Program-made: the position numbers and the translations under genes
Shown: piece after piece, positions 18,174-27,135 of the stretch
Layout of the letters: every line of letters begins with the position of its first letter
Position numbering within the stretch: position 1 is the stretch's first letter
Source of the DNA: Solirubrobacterales bacterium
GTDB taxonomy: Bacteria; Actinomycetota; Thermoleophilia; Solirubrobacterales; Solirubrobacteraceae
Direction of reading: 5' to 3'
DNA length: 64,000 nucleotides
Assembly: GCA_019240655.1 (NCBI GenBank)
Contig: JAFAXX010000036.1
Coordinates: 1-64,000 of the forward strand
The notes under the pieces: model-generated
Databases searched by the model: none
What the model was told of the DNA's origin: nothing
What the model saw: the letters and a program-made list of their open reading frames with translations, nothing else

Positions 18174-20402
18174 TCAGCGCCACCACGGCCGGCGGCGGAT
18201 CTCGGCCAGGTGTACGGCCGGCGGCACGAGCTCGCCAAGGTGCTCGGCGAGGTGGCCGAGGTATTCGTGGAGCCAGATCGCGTGGTGCGAGAGCGTCGGG
18301 GTGTCCGGCTCCGGCGGATCGAAGCGCGGCGCCGCGAGCGCCGCGAGGGGTGTGCCTCGCGGCCGGTCGACCTGCTCGGCCAGCAGGTGATACCAGCCTG
18401 TGAGCGTCTCGGCCCGGCGCTCGAGCTCGGCGCGCACGGCCAAGTCGATTGCGCCGTCGCGCGGCAACCCCGCCACCGCGTGCGCGGTGAGACGCAGCCT
18501 CATCGTGCCGCCGACCAGCCGCCACAGCTCGTGTTTGTCGATGCGCTTACTGCCCTGCTCGGCCAGGAACGCGCGCAGCGCGTCGTCGAGGCGCACACCC
18601 GCGGCGATGGCACGGACCGCCCCCGCGGGCGGGTGCTCGCGCAGCCCGGACACCCACTCGATCGCCTGGGACAGGTAGACCGCGCCGGCGCGGAAGGCGT
18701 CGGCGAGGTCGTCGCCGACCACCGACGCGACGCCGCGAGGCCACAACAGCGTGCCGGCCACGACGCTGACCGCGCAGCCGATCGCGACGTCCTCGATGCG
18801 GACCAACCCGACCTGCCAGCCGGCCGGGACGAGCAGATTGAAGAGAACGGCCACGGTGACCGTGAAGGCAGCCTGCCCGATCGCGAACGGAGCGGTGCCG
18901 GGCGCATACGCGGCCACGAACACGGCGATCGGGAATGCGACCCACAGCGCCGTCGAGCTCGTCCCGATCGCTAGAAGAAGGGCGCCGCCGATGGCAAACC
19001 CGACGACCGTCCCGAGCAGTGCCCGCAGCGCCGTCGCGCCGGTCGCGGCCGCGTTCGTGCGCAGCACCGATAGCGTTCCGAGGACGACCCAGAAGCCGTG
19101 CTGGACGCTGCTGAGATCCGCCACCGCCACCGCCGCGGCGAGCGCCACCGCCCCGCGGAGGCTGTTGACGAACCACACCGAGCGGACGCTGGCGTGGCGG
19201 GCCGCCACCCCGGCAAACCGGTGTGTGCGCCCGAGCCGACCCGCGGGGTCAGGCAGCGTCTCGCCGCCGAACCACCGCGTCCGTGCCTCGGCGACCCAGT
19301 CGGCGTCGGCGATCCCCGTCGCGAGGAGTGCGTCGGCGTCGATCGCCAGCGCCGTGACCGCGATCGAGTGCGCGTGGAAGGAGAGGCGCGCCTGCGCGGT
19401 GAAGCCCGCGCGCCCGGGGCCCAGTTCGCGCAGTTGACGGAGGCTCCTGACCCGCTCGGCCTCGAGGCCGTCGAGCTCCGGGCGGTCGAGGCGGCGGCCG
19501 GCGTCGGCGCCGGCCAGCCGCGAGCCGGCGTCGCGCAGCACGCCGGCGGCGCGGTTCAGCAGCGCGCGCTCCGGCTCGGCGGCGTCGCGCAGGTCGCCGC
19601 GCTCGCGTGCGCTGTCGAGGGTCAGCGACGTGCACCATTCGAGCAGCTCGACGGCGTTGGCCAGCGCCTGGTCGGCGGTGGCCAGGCCGGTGGGGCGAAA
19701 CGGCGTGGCGGTGAACTGCGCCAGCAGCTCGTGCTTGGCCTCGACGCAGGCCGCCAGTCCCGTCTCGTTCGCCTCGCCGGCCAGCATCGCCTCGAGCTGG
19801 TCGGCCAGCGTTCCGGCCACCCTCGCCGCCGCGCGGCGCAGCCGGTCGCCGCCGGGCGCCGGCGAGAACGCGAGGACGGCGGCGGTGCCGGCGAGGGACG
19901 CCAGCCACCAGCCGGCCAGCCGGTCGGGAATCATGGCGATCGTGCCGGGCGACGCCGCCGGAAGGACGTAGGCGAGCAGCGCCGCGGTCGCGCCCGAGGC
20001 CGCGTTCGGACCCGCGACGCCGGCGAAGAAGACGGCGAAGGCCACGGGCACGGTCGCGATCGCCGCCACGGCCACCGACGAGTTGACCGCGGTCCCGATG
20101 ACCAGCAGCGCGCTGCCGGCCAGGGCCAGGCCGCCGTGAGCGATCAGCTTGTCTCGCCGGTTCCCGGCGAAGGCGGCCAGCACCAGCGTCGCGAAGCCGC
20201 CGAACGCGGCGAACGTCGCCATCTGCAGGTTGCCGACGAGCTTGTCGGCGATCGCGAACAGTCCCGGGACGACGACCGTCGCGCGCACCGCTCGCATCGC
20301 CGCGGCGCGCGACCACACCGGCCGCCACGTCCGTAGCTGCGCGGCGAGCTCGAGGCGACGCCCGAGGCCCAGCGCTGCGGATCGATTGATGGGCCCGGCC
20401 AC
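18174..20402 (-). CDS. FUSC family membrane protein (aromatic acid exporter-like)
   Basis: 742 aa, two multi-TM blocks, FWVVLGTLSVLRTNAAATGATALRALLGTVVGFAIG. Confidence 0.75.
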   Translation of the reverse strand: MAGPINRSAALGLGRRLELAAQLRTWRPVWSRAAAMRAVRATVVVPGLFAIADKLVGNLQMATFAAFGGFATLVLAAFAGNRRDKLIAHGGLALAGSALLVIGTAVNSSVAVAAIATVPVAFAVFFAGVAGPNAASGATAALLAYVLPAASPGTIAMIPDRLAGWWLASLAGTAAVLAFSPAPGGDRLRRAAARVAGTLADQLEAMLAGEANETGLAACVEAKHELLAQFTATPFRPTGLATADQALANAVELLEWCTSLTLDSARERGDLRDAAEPERALLNRAAGVLRDAGSRLAGADAGRRLDRPELDGLEAERVRSLRQLRELGPGRAGFTAQARLSFHAHSIAVTALAIDADALLATGIADADWVAEARTRWFGGETLPDPAGRLGRTHRFAGVAARHASVRSVWFVNSLRGAVALAAAVAVADLSSVQHGFWVVLGTLSVLRTNAAATGATALRALLGTVVGFAIGGALLLAIGTSSTALWVAFPIAVFVAAYAPGTAPFAIGQAAFTVTVAVLFNLLVPAGWQVGLVRIEDVAIGCAVSVVAGTLLWPRGVASVVGDDLADAFRAGAVYLSQAIEWVSGLREHPPAGAVRAIAAGVRLDDALRAFLAEQGSKRIDKHELWRLVGGTMRLRLTAHAVAGLPRDGAIDLAVRAELERRAETLTGWYHLLAEQVDRPRGTPLAALAAPRFDPPEPDTPTLSHHAIWLHEYLGHLAEHLGELVPPAVHLAEIRRRPWWR

Positions 20403-20845
20403 CGCGGCGGAGTCTAGGCGCCGAGCGCCTCCGGGTCGGCGATAACCGGCGCGTGACGCGCTGGTGACGGAGCGGCGCTGAGCCGGCTCCGTCCCGCGTG
20501 CGCTCAGCGGTCGCGGCCGAGGAGCTCGTCGGCGGACGGCTGCTCGGCCACGATCTCCTCGGCCGGCTGTGCCTGCTCGACGACCTCCTCCTTCGACGGC
20601 ACGCCCTCGAGGACGGCCTCGGGCGGCGGGCTGTCTACCTCGGGCAGTTTGGGGGGCGGCGGAACGGCGCCGCCGGGCGGCTGCGATTCGACGGGGCTGA
20701 TGGTGACCGGCTACCCGGGCGCCTCGCGTCGGAACCGCGGCGAGCGGAGGCGGTCACTCGAGGCTTCAACCGCTCGAAACACCTGGGCGACGACCGGCGA
20801 TCGGCTATCACTCCGGCATCGCCGGCGCCTGGCAGTATTCGCGCA

Positions 20846-21643
20846 ATGGGATTCTTTGGATTCAAGACACGCCGCGAGCGCGAATGGGAAGAGGTCCGAG
20901 CGTCGGCTCAGGACGACCTCGTCGCCCTCGGCGACGACATCCGTGCCCTCGATGTCGACGTCCAGATGCCCGGGGCGAGCGACGAGGGCAAGCAGCGCTA
21001 CGAGCAGGCCGTCGAGGCCTACCAGCGCGCCAGCCAGATCTTCGACCGCGCCCGCCGGGCGGAGGACCTGGCCCCGGTCAGCGCGACGCTCGAGGAGGGG
21101 CGTTATGCGATGGCGTGCGCGAAGGCGCTCCTGGAGGGGCGTCCGCCGCCTGAGCGGCGTCCGCCGTGCTTCTTCGATCCTCGCCACGGCCCATCGACCG
21201 AGGACGTCCAGTGGGCTCCGCCTGGGGGCACATCCCGTCCTGTCCCGGCCTGTGCGGCCGACGCCCTCCGGGTCAAGGAGGGCTTCGCGCCCCATGGGCG
21301 CCAGGTGCTCGTCGGCGGCCGCTCGACCGACTACTGGAACGCTCCGGGGTACTACCGCCCGTGGGCGGGCGGCTACTTCAGCGGCTTCGGAGGCGGGGGG
21401 CTGCTCTCCACCCTGCTGATGGGATCGGCGCTCGGGGCCGGGATCGGCCTCGGCGAGGAGGTGATCGGGGACCTGTTCGACGGCGACGATCGTGACCCAG
21501 GCGACGCGGCCTACGCCGGTGACGGCGGTTCGGTCGACGACGGCGGATATGGGGACGGCGGATACGGGGACGGCGGGTACGGGGACGGCGGCGACTTCGA
21601 CGACGGTGGCTTCGGGTCGGACCTTGGGGGCGGCGACTGGTAG
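20846..21643 (+). CDS. Hypothetical protein with Gly/Asp-rich C-terminal tail
   Basis: ATG 20846 in the frame of ORF 20498..21643; MGFFGFKTRREREWEEV...; tail GYGDGGYGDGGYGDGG...DLGGGDW. Confidence 0.65.
   Translation: MGFFGFKTRREREWEEVRASAQDDLVALGDDIRALDVDVQMPGASDEGKQRYEQAVEAYQRASQIFDRARRAEDLAPVSATLEEGRYAMACAKALLEGRPPPERRPPCFFDPRHGPSTEDVQWAPPGGTSRPVPACAADALRVKEGFAPHGRQVLVGGRSTDYWNAPGYYRPWAGGYFSGFGGGGLLSTLLMGSALGAGIGLGEEVIGDLFDGDDRDPGDAAYAGDGGSVDDGGYGDGGYGDGGYGDGGDFDDGGFGSDLGGGDW
21538..21600 (+). repeat. 15-bp coding tandem repeat (GYGDG units)
   Basis: acggcggatatgggg/acggcggatacgggg/acggcgggtacgggg/acggcggcgac from 21540. Confidence 0.8.
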
Positions 21644-21656
21644 CCGGACGCGACGG

Positions 21657-21827
21657 TCAATGCGCCAGCGCGATCACCACGATGACCACGATCACGATCA
21701 GCAGCCCGGCGGCGGCGATGCCGACCGGTCGCTGGCGCCACCAGAACTCCGGCTTGGCTCGGTCACGGGTGTAGCGCCCCTCGGGCGGAGTGCCCACCCA
21801 GTCGTCGTCGTCTTGAAACCGGCTCAT
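21657..21827 (-). CDS. Small single-pass membrane protein (56 aa)
   Basis: Hand translation MSRFQDDDDWVGTPPEGRYTRDRAKPEFWWRQRPVGIAAAGLLIVIVVIVVIALAH*; below ORF track cutoff. Confidence 0.6.
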   Translation of the reverse strand: MSRFQDDDDWVGTPPEGRYTRDRAKPEFWWRQRPVGIAAAGLLIVIVVIVVIALAH

Positions 21828-21836
21828 GGCGCCAGC

Positions 21837-22235
21837 CTACCCGCGCGCGGGCACCGGTACGAGTGACTTGAACAGGTGATCGATCGTTTCCGCCGGGCTG
21901 TCGGTCAGCCCGGTGTGCACCTCGGAGGGCTGGATCACGGTCGAGGACCGGGCCGCGACCCAGCCGAAGCGCTCGGATGGCGACAGGCCCGCGAGGGGCC
22001 CGCCCGACGGGTCGCCGGCGACCACAGCGGCGATCGCCTCGAGGTGCGGCTCCACCGAGGCGGGGTCGAGGGTCGGATCGAGTGCGTGCAGGCGCGCCGC
22101 GTCGAGCTCGATCTTCGCTGCGATGAATCGGCGCTCGGGGCAGAACAGCACGACGCCGGCGTTCATCCGCTCGCCGCGCTCGATGCGCGGGACGATCCGC
22201 AGGATCGTGTACTGAAAGGCGCTGCGCTCAGCCAT
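21837..22235 (-). CDS. DUF3037 domain protein
   Basis: MAERSAFQYTILRIVPRIERGERMNAGVVLFCPERRFIAAKI; overlaps the HipA-like gene upstream. Confidence 0.75.
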   Translation of the reverse strand: MAERSAFQYTILRIVPRIERGERMNAGVVLFCPERRFIAAKIELDAARLHALDPTLDPASVEPHLEAIAAVVAGDPSGGPLAGLSPSERFGWVAARSSTVIQPSEVHTGLTDSPAETIDHLFKSLVPVPARG

Positions 22236-23079
22236 GATCCACCTCCCGGCGGGCCGCCTCGGCCTCGGAGACGAACGTGCGCGGGGCGCGCAGCCGGCCA
22301 TCCAGGAACGCCGCGAAGTCGGCGCGCCGGGCGAGCGGGTCGGGGCCGAGCCAGACGTCCGGAACCCGCGCCACCACCGACTCGATCGCCTGCTGGGCCA
22401 CCGGCGCCAGGCGCCGATCGGCTTGCGCGAGCGCACCGGCCCGGCCGAGCAGTACGTGCTCGCGGATCAGCGGGAACCCGGCTCGCGCCGAGTCGGCCAG
22501 CGGCGCCTCGCCGTGCTGGCGATAGAAGGCGGCGCCGTGATCGATCAGCCAGGTGCGTCCGTGCCAGACCAGGAGGTTGGGATTGCGCGGGGTGCGGTCT
22601 ACGTTCATCACCAGGGTGTCGAACCACACGAGCTCCGCCGCCAGCTCAGGCGGCACCGCGCCTCCGGCCGCCGGCGTGAACGGAAGCGCGCCGGGAAGGA
22701 AGTCGACGCCGAGGTTCGCCCCGGCGCTGGCGTCGGCCAGCTCCTGAATCTCGACGTCCGGCTCGGCGCGGGCCAGCTCGGGCTCGAGCTCCGCCACCAC
22801 CAGCTCCGGCACGAGCAGCCCGAGGGCCCGGGCCAGCTCGCCGCCGACGACCTCGGCGACCAGCGCCGCCGGTCCCTGACCGGCGCCGCGGAACTTCATC
22901 ACGTAGAGGCCGTCGTCATCGGCCTCGACGAGTCCCGGCAGCGAGCCACCCTCGCGCAGCGGGGCGACGTAGCGCGTCGCCGTGACGTGGCGCAGGGCGT
23001 CGTCACCGAGCGCGGGAGTCGTCGTGAATCGCTCGCTCTGGTCTGCCCACACAACGGGCCGAACGCTAGCGGCCGTCAC
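22228..23079 (-). CDS. HipA-like kinase family protein
   Basis: YVMKFRGAGQGPAALVAEVVGGELARALGL, VWFDTLVMNVDRTPRNPNLLVWHGRTWLIDHGAAFY; start set at GTG 23079. Confidence 0.7.
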   Translation of the reverse strand: MTAASVRPVVWADQSERFTTTPALGDDALRHVTATRYVAPLREGGSLPGLVEADDDGLYVMKFRGAGQGPAALVAEVVGGELARALGLLVPELVVAELEPELARAEPDVEIQELADASAGANLGVDFLPGALPFTPAAGGAVPPELAAELVWFDTLVMNVDRTPRNPNLLVWHGRTWLIDHGAAFYRQHGEAPLADSARAGFPLIREHVLLGRAGALAQADRRLAPVAQQAIESVVARVPDVWLGPDPLARRADFAAFLDGRLRAPRTFVSEAEAARREVDHG

Positions 23080-23123
23080 CCGCCGCCGGCGTGTCCGTCG
23101 ACCATGTCGGGCATGGTGTACGG

Positions 23124-23678
23124 ATGGCGCAGCCTCAACTGGTCGTGCTGACCGGGCCGCCGGGGGCGGGCAAGACGACCCTCGCCAGGACCGTCGCGGA
23201 TGAGTCGGAGCGCTCGGCGCGGATCTGCGCCGATGACTTCTTTGACTACGTGCAGCGCGGATGGGTCGCGCCGTGGACCGCACAAGCGCGCGAGCAGAAC
23301 GCCGTCGTCCTGGCGGCGGTCGGCGCCGCTGCCCGCCGCTACCTCGACGGCGGCTACATGGTGGTCATCGACGGGATCATCGGCCCGTGGCTGCTCGACG
23401 TCGTCGTCGACGAGCTCCCTGCCACGACGCCGCTGTTCTACGTGTGCCTGCGGCCGTCCCTGGAGGTGGCCGTTCGCCGCGCGACGGCGCGGACCGGCGC
23501 CGACGCGGTGGTCGAGCTTGAACCGATCGAGCACATGTACCGCGCTTTCGCTGGCCTTGGCGAGTTCGAGCGCCACGTCGTCGACTCGACCAGCCTGACG
23601 ATCGAGCAGACGGCTCAGCGGATACTGGCCAACCTCGACCGCTATCGACTGCGCCGGCACGGCACATCCAGTCGGTGA
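23124..23678 (+). CDS. P-loop ATPase, zeta-toxin/chloramphenicol phosphotransferase-like
   Basis: LVVLTGPPGAGKTTLART Walker A, small-kinase fold length. Confidence 0.65.
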   Translation: MAQPQLVVLTGPPGAGKTTLARTVADESERSARICADDFFDYVQRGWVAPWTAQAREQNAVVLAAVGAAARRYLDGGYMVVIDGIIGPWLLDVVVDELPATTPLFYVCLRPSLEVAVRRATARTGADAVVELEPIEHMYRAFAGLGEFERHVVDSTSLTIEQTAQRILANLDRYRLRRHGTSSR

Positions 23679-23855
23679 CGCTCGCCGACTCGACCCCGAC
23701 TCGCGCTGCCGCAGCGGACCGCCGCCCGGGGACGCTGAGCCCGGCGCCGGTTCCCACTTGTCACCGGGCCTGCCCGCGGATAGCCTACGCGCGCACGCGG
23801 GTGCCGCGGAGCAACGCGGGAGGCGGCGCCCGTCCCGAAATCGAGAGGAGTGGTG

Positions 23856-25778
23856 ATGTCGCGAGTTCGAGGTCGCCTGGGGCTGCTGCTGGCTTCGATC
23901 CCGGCACTGGTGGGAATCGTCGCGGTTGCCGGCGGCGGGGCTCTGGCCGCGGGCAAGGCCGGCCCGCGCGGCGATTCGCCACGCTCGCCGATCAAGCACG
24001 TGATCGTGATCATCGGCGAGAACCACACGTTCGACAACGTGTTCGCGACCTATCAGCCGCCGCGCGGGCAGCACGTCCGGAACCTCCGCTCCGAGCGGAT
24101 CGTGGACGCGAACGGCAATCCGGGCGCGCTCGTCGGCAGGGCGATTCAGCGCACGGCCAGCGACACCACGACCTACCAGGTCAACCCCCCTCGCACCGGG
24201 GCCTACGGCACGCTTCCGCAGCCGAACACGACGTACGTCTCCAAGGCCTGTGACGGTCAAGGTGAGAACGCTCCGGACCAGCGGTTCCCCGCCAAGCTGG
24301 CCAACGCGCCGTACCCGATCACGAAGTACGTGCCGTACTTCGACTCCCACAGCGAGTACAGCCAGTACGGCGTGTGCGAGTACAACGGCGCCTCGGTCGG
24401 CGACCCGATCCACCGCTTCTACCAGATGTACCAGCAGGTCTCCGGCAACCGGAATGACCTGTGGACGTGGGTGCACGAGACCGCAGGGGACGCCAACGGC
24501 GACCCGCCGCCGAGCCCGTTCACCGACCAGTCGACCGATCAGGGCGCGCTCGACATGGGCTTCTACAACATGGCCCGGGGTGACGCGCCGACGCTGCACT
24601 TCCTCGCCGATCACTACGCGATGTCCGACAACTATCACCAGGCGGTGATGGGCGGCACCGGCGCCAACCACATCGCGCTCGGCACCGGATATGCCGCCTA
24701 TTACCAGGACGCGGCCGGGAATCCGGCGACGCCGCCGGCGGGCGAGATCGAGAACCCGAATCCGCTCCACGGTACGAACAACTGGTACACCCAGGACGGC
24801 TACGGCAAGAGCGGGACGATGAACGGCGGCAGCTACTCGAAATGCTCCGATCGCTCCGCGCCCGGCGTGAAGGGCGTCTTCAACTACCTGGCGCGCCTCC
24901 CGTTCGCGACCTTCCGGGGCGGCGACTGTGCGCCCAAGCACTTCTACCTGCTGAACAACTACAACCCGGCCTACAACGTCGACGGCTCGCTCAACACCTC
25001 GACGTTCACGGTGCCGCCGCAGCGCAACTGGCGGACGATCGGCGACGAGCTCTCCGCGCACCACATCACGTGGGGCTACTACGGCGAGGGCTACAACAAC
25101 GGCAAGCCCGGATCCGACTACTGCGGGATCTGCGATCCGATGCAGTACGCCAGCTCCGTCATGACCAATCGTGCCTTGCGCCGCAACGTGCAGCATGGGG
25201 TGGAGGACTTCGACGCCGAAGCGGCCCGGGGAACCCTGCCCGCGGTCACGTTCCTCAAGCCCGGCAACGACGACGGGCACGCCGGCTACTCGACCCTGGC
25301 CGCGTTCGAGAACTTCGTCGCCCATGCGGTCGACGAGGTCCAGACCAATCCGAGCCTGTGGAAGAGCACGGCGATCTTCGTCACCTTCGATGAGGGCGGC
25401 GGCTACTACGACTCCGGCTACATCCAGCCGGTCTCGTTCTTCGGCGACGGCACGCGGGTTCCGATGATCGCGATCTCCCCGTATGCCAAGCCCGGCTACA
25501 TCAGCCACACCTACACCGATCACGTCTCGCTGCTCAAGTTCATCGAGCGCAACTGGAACCTGCCGCCGGTCTCGAGCCGGAGCACAGACCGCCTACCCGA
25601 TCCGGTGAGCCTCGCCGGCAATCCCTACGTGCCGAGGAATCGCCCGGCGATCGGCGACCTGTGGGACTTCTTCAACTTCGGCCAGGCGGGCGCATCGGGA
25701 AGGCCGCTGAGCTTCGGCGGCCGCGCGAGCCGGCAGGGGGGAGCGCGAGCGGCCAACCCGACCGCCTTCGAGCGATAG
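23856..25778 (+). CDS. Secreted phosphoesterase (phospholipase C/acid phosphatase family)
   Basis: Signal peptide, IKHVIVIIGENHTFDNVFATYQP, FVTFDEGGGYYDS: phosphoesterase family. Confidence 0.85.
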   Translation: MSRVRGRLGLLLASIPALVGIVAVAGGGALAAGKAGPRGDSPRSPIKHVIVIIGENHTFDNVFATYQPPRGQHVRNLRSERIVDANGNPGALVGRAIQRTASDTTTYQVNPPRTGAYGTLPQPNTTYVSKACDGQGENAPDQRFPAKLANAPYPITKYVPYFDSHSEYSQYGVCEYNGASVGDPIHRFYQMYQQVSGNRNDLWTWVHETAGDANGDPPPSPFTDQSTDQGALDMGFYNMARGDAPTLHFLADHYAMSDNYHQAVMGGTGANHIALGTGYAAYYQDAAGNPATPPAGEIENPNPLHGTNNWYTQDGYGKSGTMNGGSYSKCSDRSAPGVKGVFNYLARLPFATFRGGDCAPKHFYLLNNYNPAYNVDGSLNTSTFTVPPQRNWRTIGDELSAHHITWGYYGEGYNNGKPGSDYCGICDPMQYASSVMTNRALRRNVQHGVEDFDAEAARGTLPAVTFLKPGNDDGHAGYSTLAAFENFVAHAVDEVQTNPSLWKSTAIFVTFDEGGGYYDSGYIQPVSFFGDGTRVPMIAISPYAKPGYISHTYTDHVSLLKFIERNWNLPPVSSRSTDRLPDPVSLAGNPYVPRNRPAIGDLWDFFNFGQAGASGRPLSFGGRASRQGGARAANPTAFER

Positions 25779-25791
25779 CTTCCCGCGCCGG

Positions 25792-26976
25792 TCAGAAGTC
25801 CGGCTCGGCGGGGAGGCCGACGTAGTTCTCGGCCAGGCTCGCGGCGGCCGCCTGCGAGCGCTCCAGGTAGTCGAGACGCGAGAGCTGGAGCTGCTGCTGG
25901 AAGCCCCCGCTCTCGAGCTGGTGCAGCAGCTGCGTCATGTAGTTGGAGAAGTCCTGCGCGCGCCAGACCCGCCGGAGGGCGCGCTCGGAATACGCATCGA
26001 GGCCGTCGCTCGAGCCGGTCTCATACCACCGCACGAGCGCCGCGGCGAGGAGCCGGACGTCGTTGACCGCGAGGTTCAGGCCCTTGGCGCCGGTCGGAGG
26101 AACGATGTGCGCGGCGTCGCCGGCCAGGAACAGGCGGCCGTGGCGCAGCGGCTCGGCCACGAAGCTCCGCATCGGCGTGACCCCCTTCTCGAAGATCGGT
26201 CCCTCGTTGACCCGCCAGCCCTCGCTGGCGTGGCGCATCTGCAGCTCCTCCCAGATGCGCTCGTCCGGCCAGCGCTCGAGCGGCTCGTCGTTGGGGACCT
26301 GCAGATACAGGCGGCTCACCCGCGGGGAGCGCATCGAGTAGAGCGCGAAGCCGTGTTCGTGCCAGGAGTAGATCAGCTCATCGGTGGCCGGCTCGGCCTC
26401 GGCGAGGATCCCCAGCCACGAGAACGGATATACGAACTCGCGCTCGGTCAGGGCGCCGTCGGGAATCGAGCGCCGGCAGACGCCGTGGAAGCCGTCGCAG
26501 CCGGCGATCACGTCGCACTCGAGTTCATGGCCCTCCCCGTCCGCTGAGAACCGGATCCGGGGCTGGTCGGTCTCCACCTCCGAGAGCTCGACGTCGGAGA
26601 CCTCGAAGCGAAGCTCGCCGCGCCGGTCGAGCAGCGCGGCGATCAGGTCCTTGACCACCTCCTGCTGGCCGTAGATGGTGATCCGCCGCCCGGTCAGCTC
26701 CTTCATCGGGATGTGCAGCGTCTTGCCCTGGTGGCGCAGGTAGATCCCGCCGTGTTCGAGGCCCTCCCGGTCGAGCCGCTGCGCGACGTCGAGCTCATGC
26801 AGCAGCTCCACCGTGTTGTGCTCGAGCAGGCCGGCGCGGACCCGCTGCTCCACGTACTCCCGGGTGCGGGCCTCGAGCACGACTGACTCGATCCCCGCTC
26901 GCTCGAGCAGCAGGGCCAGCGTGAGGCCGGCCGGGCCCGCGCCCACGATCCCGACCTGAGTGCGCATCCGCGGCAC
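25792..26976 (-). CDS. pobA: 4-hydroxybenzoate 3-monooxygenase
   Basis: VGIVGAGPAGLTLALLLERAGIESVVLEARTREYVEQRVRAGLLEHNTVELL, CDGFHGVCRRSIP, GDAAHIVPPTGAKGLNLAVNDV: PobA signatures. Confidence 0.9.
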   Translation of the reverse strand: MPRMRTQVGIVGAGPAGLTLALLLERAGIESVVLEARTREYVEQRVRAGLLEHNTVELLHELDVAQRLDREGLEHGGIYLRHQGKTLHIPMKELTGRRITIYGQQEVVKDLIAALLDRRGELRFEVSDVELSEVETDQPRIRFSADGEGHELECDVIAGCDGFHGVCRRSIPDGALTEREFVYPFSWLGILAEAEPATDELIYSWHEHGFALYSMRSPRVSRLYLQVPNDEPLERWPDERIWEELQMRHASEGWRVNEGPIFEKGVTPMRSFVAEPLRHGRLFLAGDAAHIVPPTGAKGLNLAVNDVRLLAAALVRWYETGSSDGLDAYSERALRRVWRAQDFSNYMTQLLHQLESGGFQQQLQLSRLDYLERSQAAAASLAENYVGLPAEPDF

Positions 26977-27135
26977 GATACTCGGGAGGCGCCGGGGCCG
27001 CGGGTAGAGGTGGGATAACCTCCTGAAACGGCTAGGTCATCGCGGCCCGACCCGGACTCCCCCGTGCCGCGGGGCCTGCAAACCCGATGTCGAGAGTGGA
27101 CGGGTCATGCGCGACCACCCGAGGAGCGCACAGAG

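Noticed and set aside
23076-25523. 815-aa minus-strand ORF opposite the phosphoesterase
   Set aside because: Antisense artefact; no recognisable domain, real protein with signal peptide on the plus strand.
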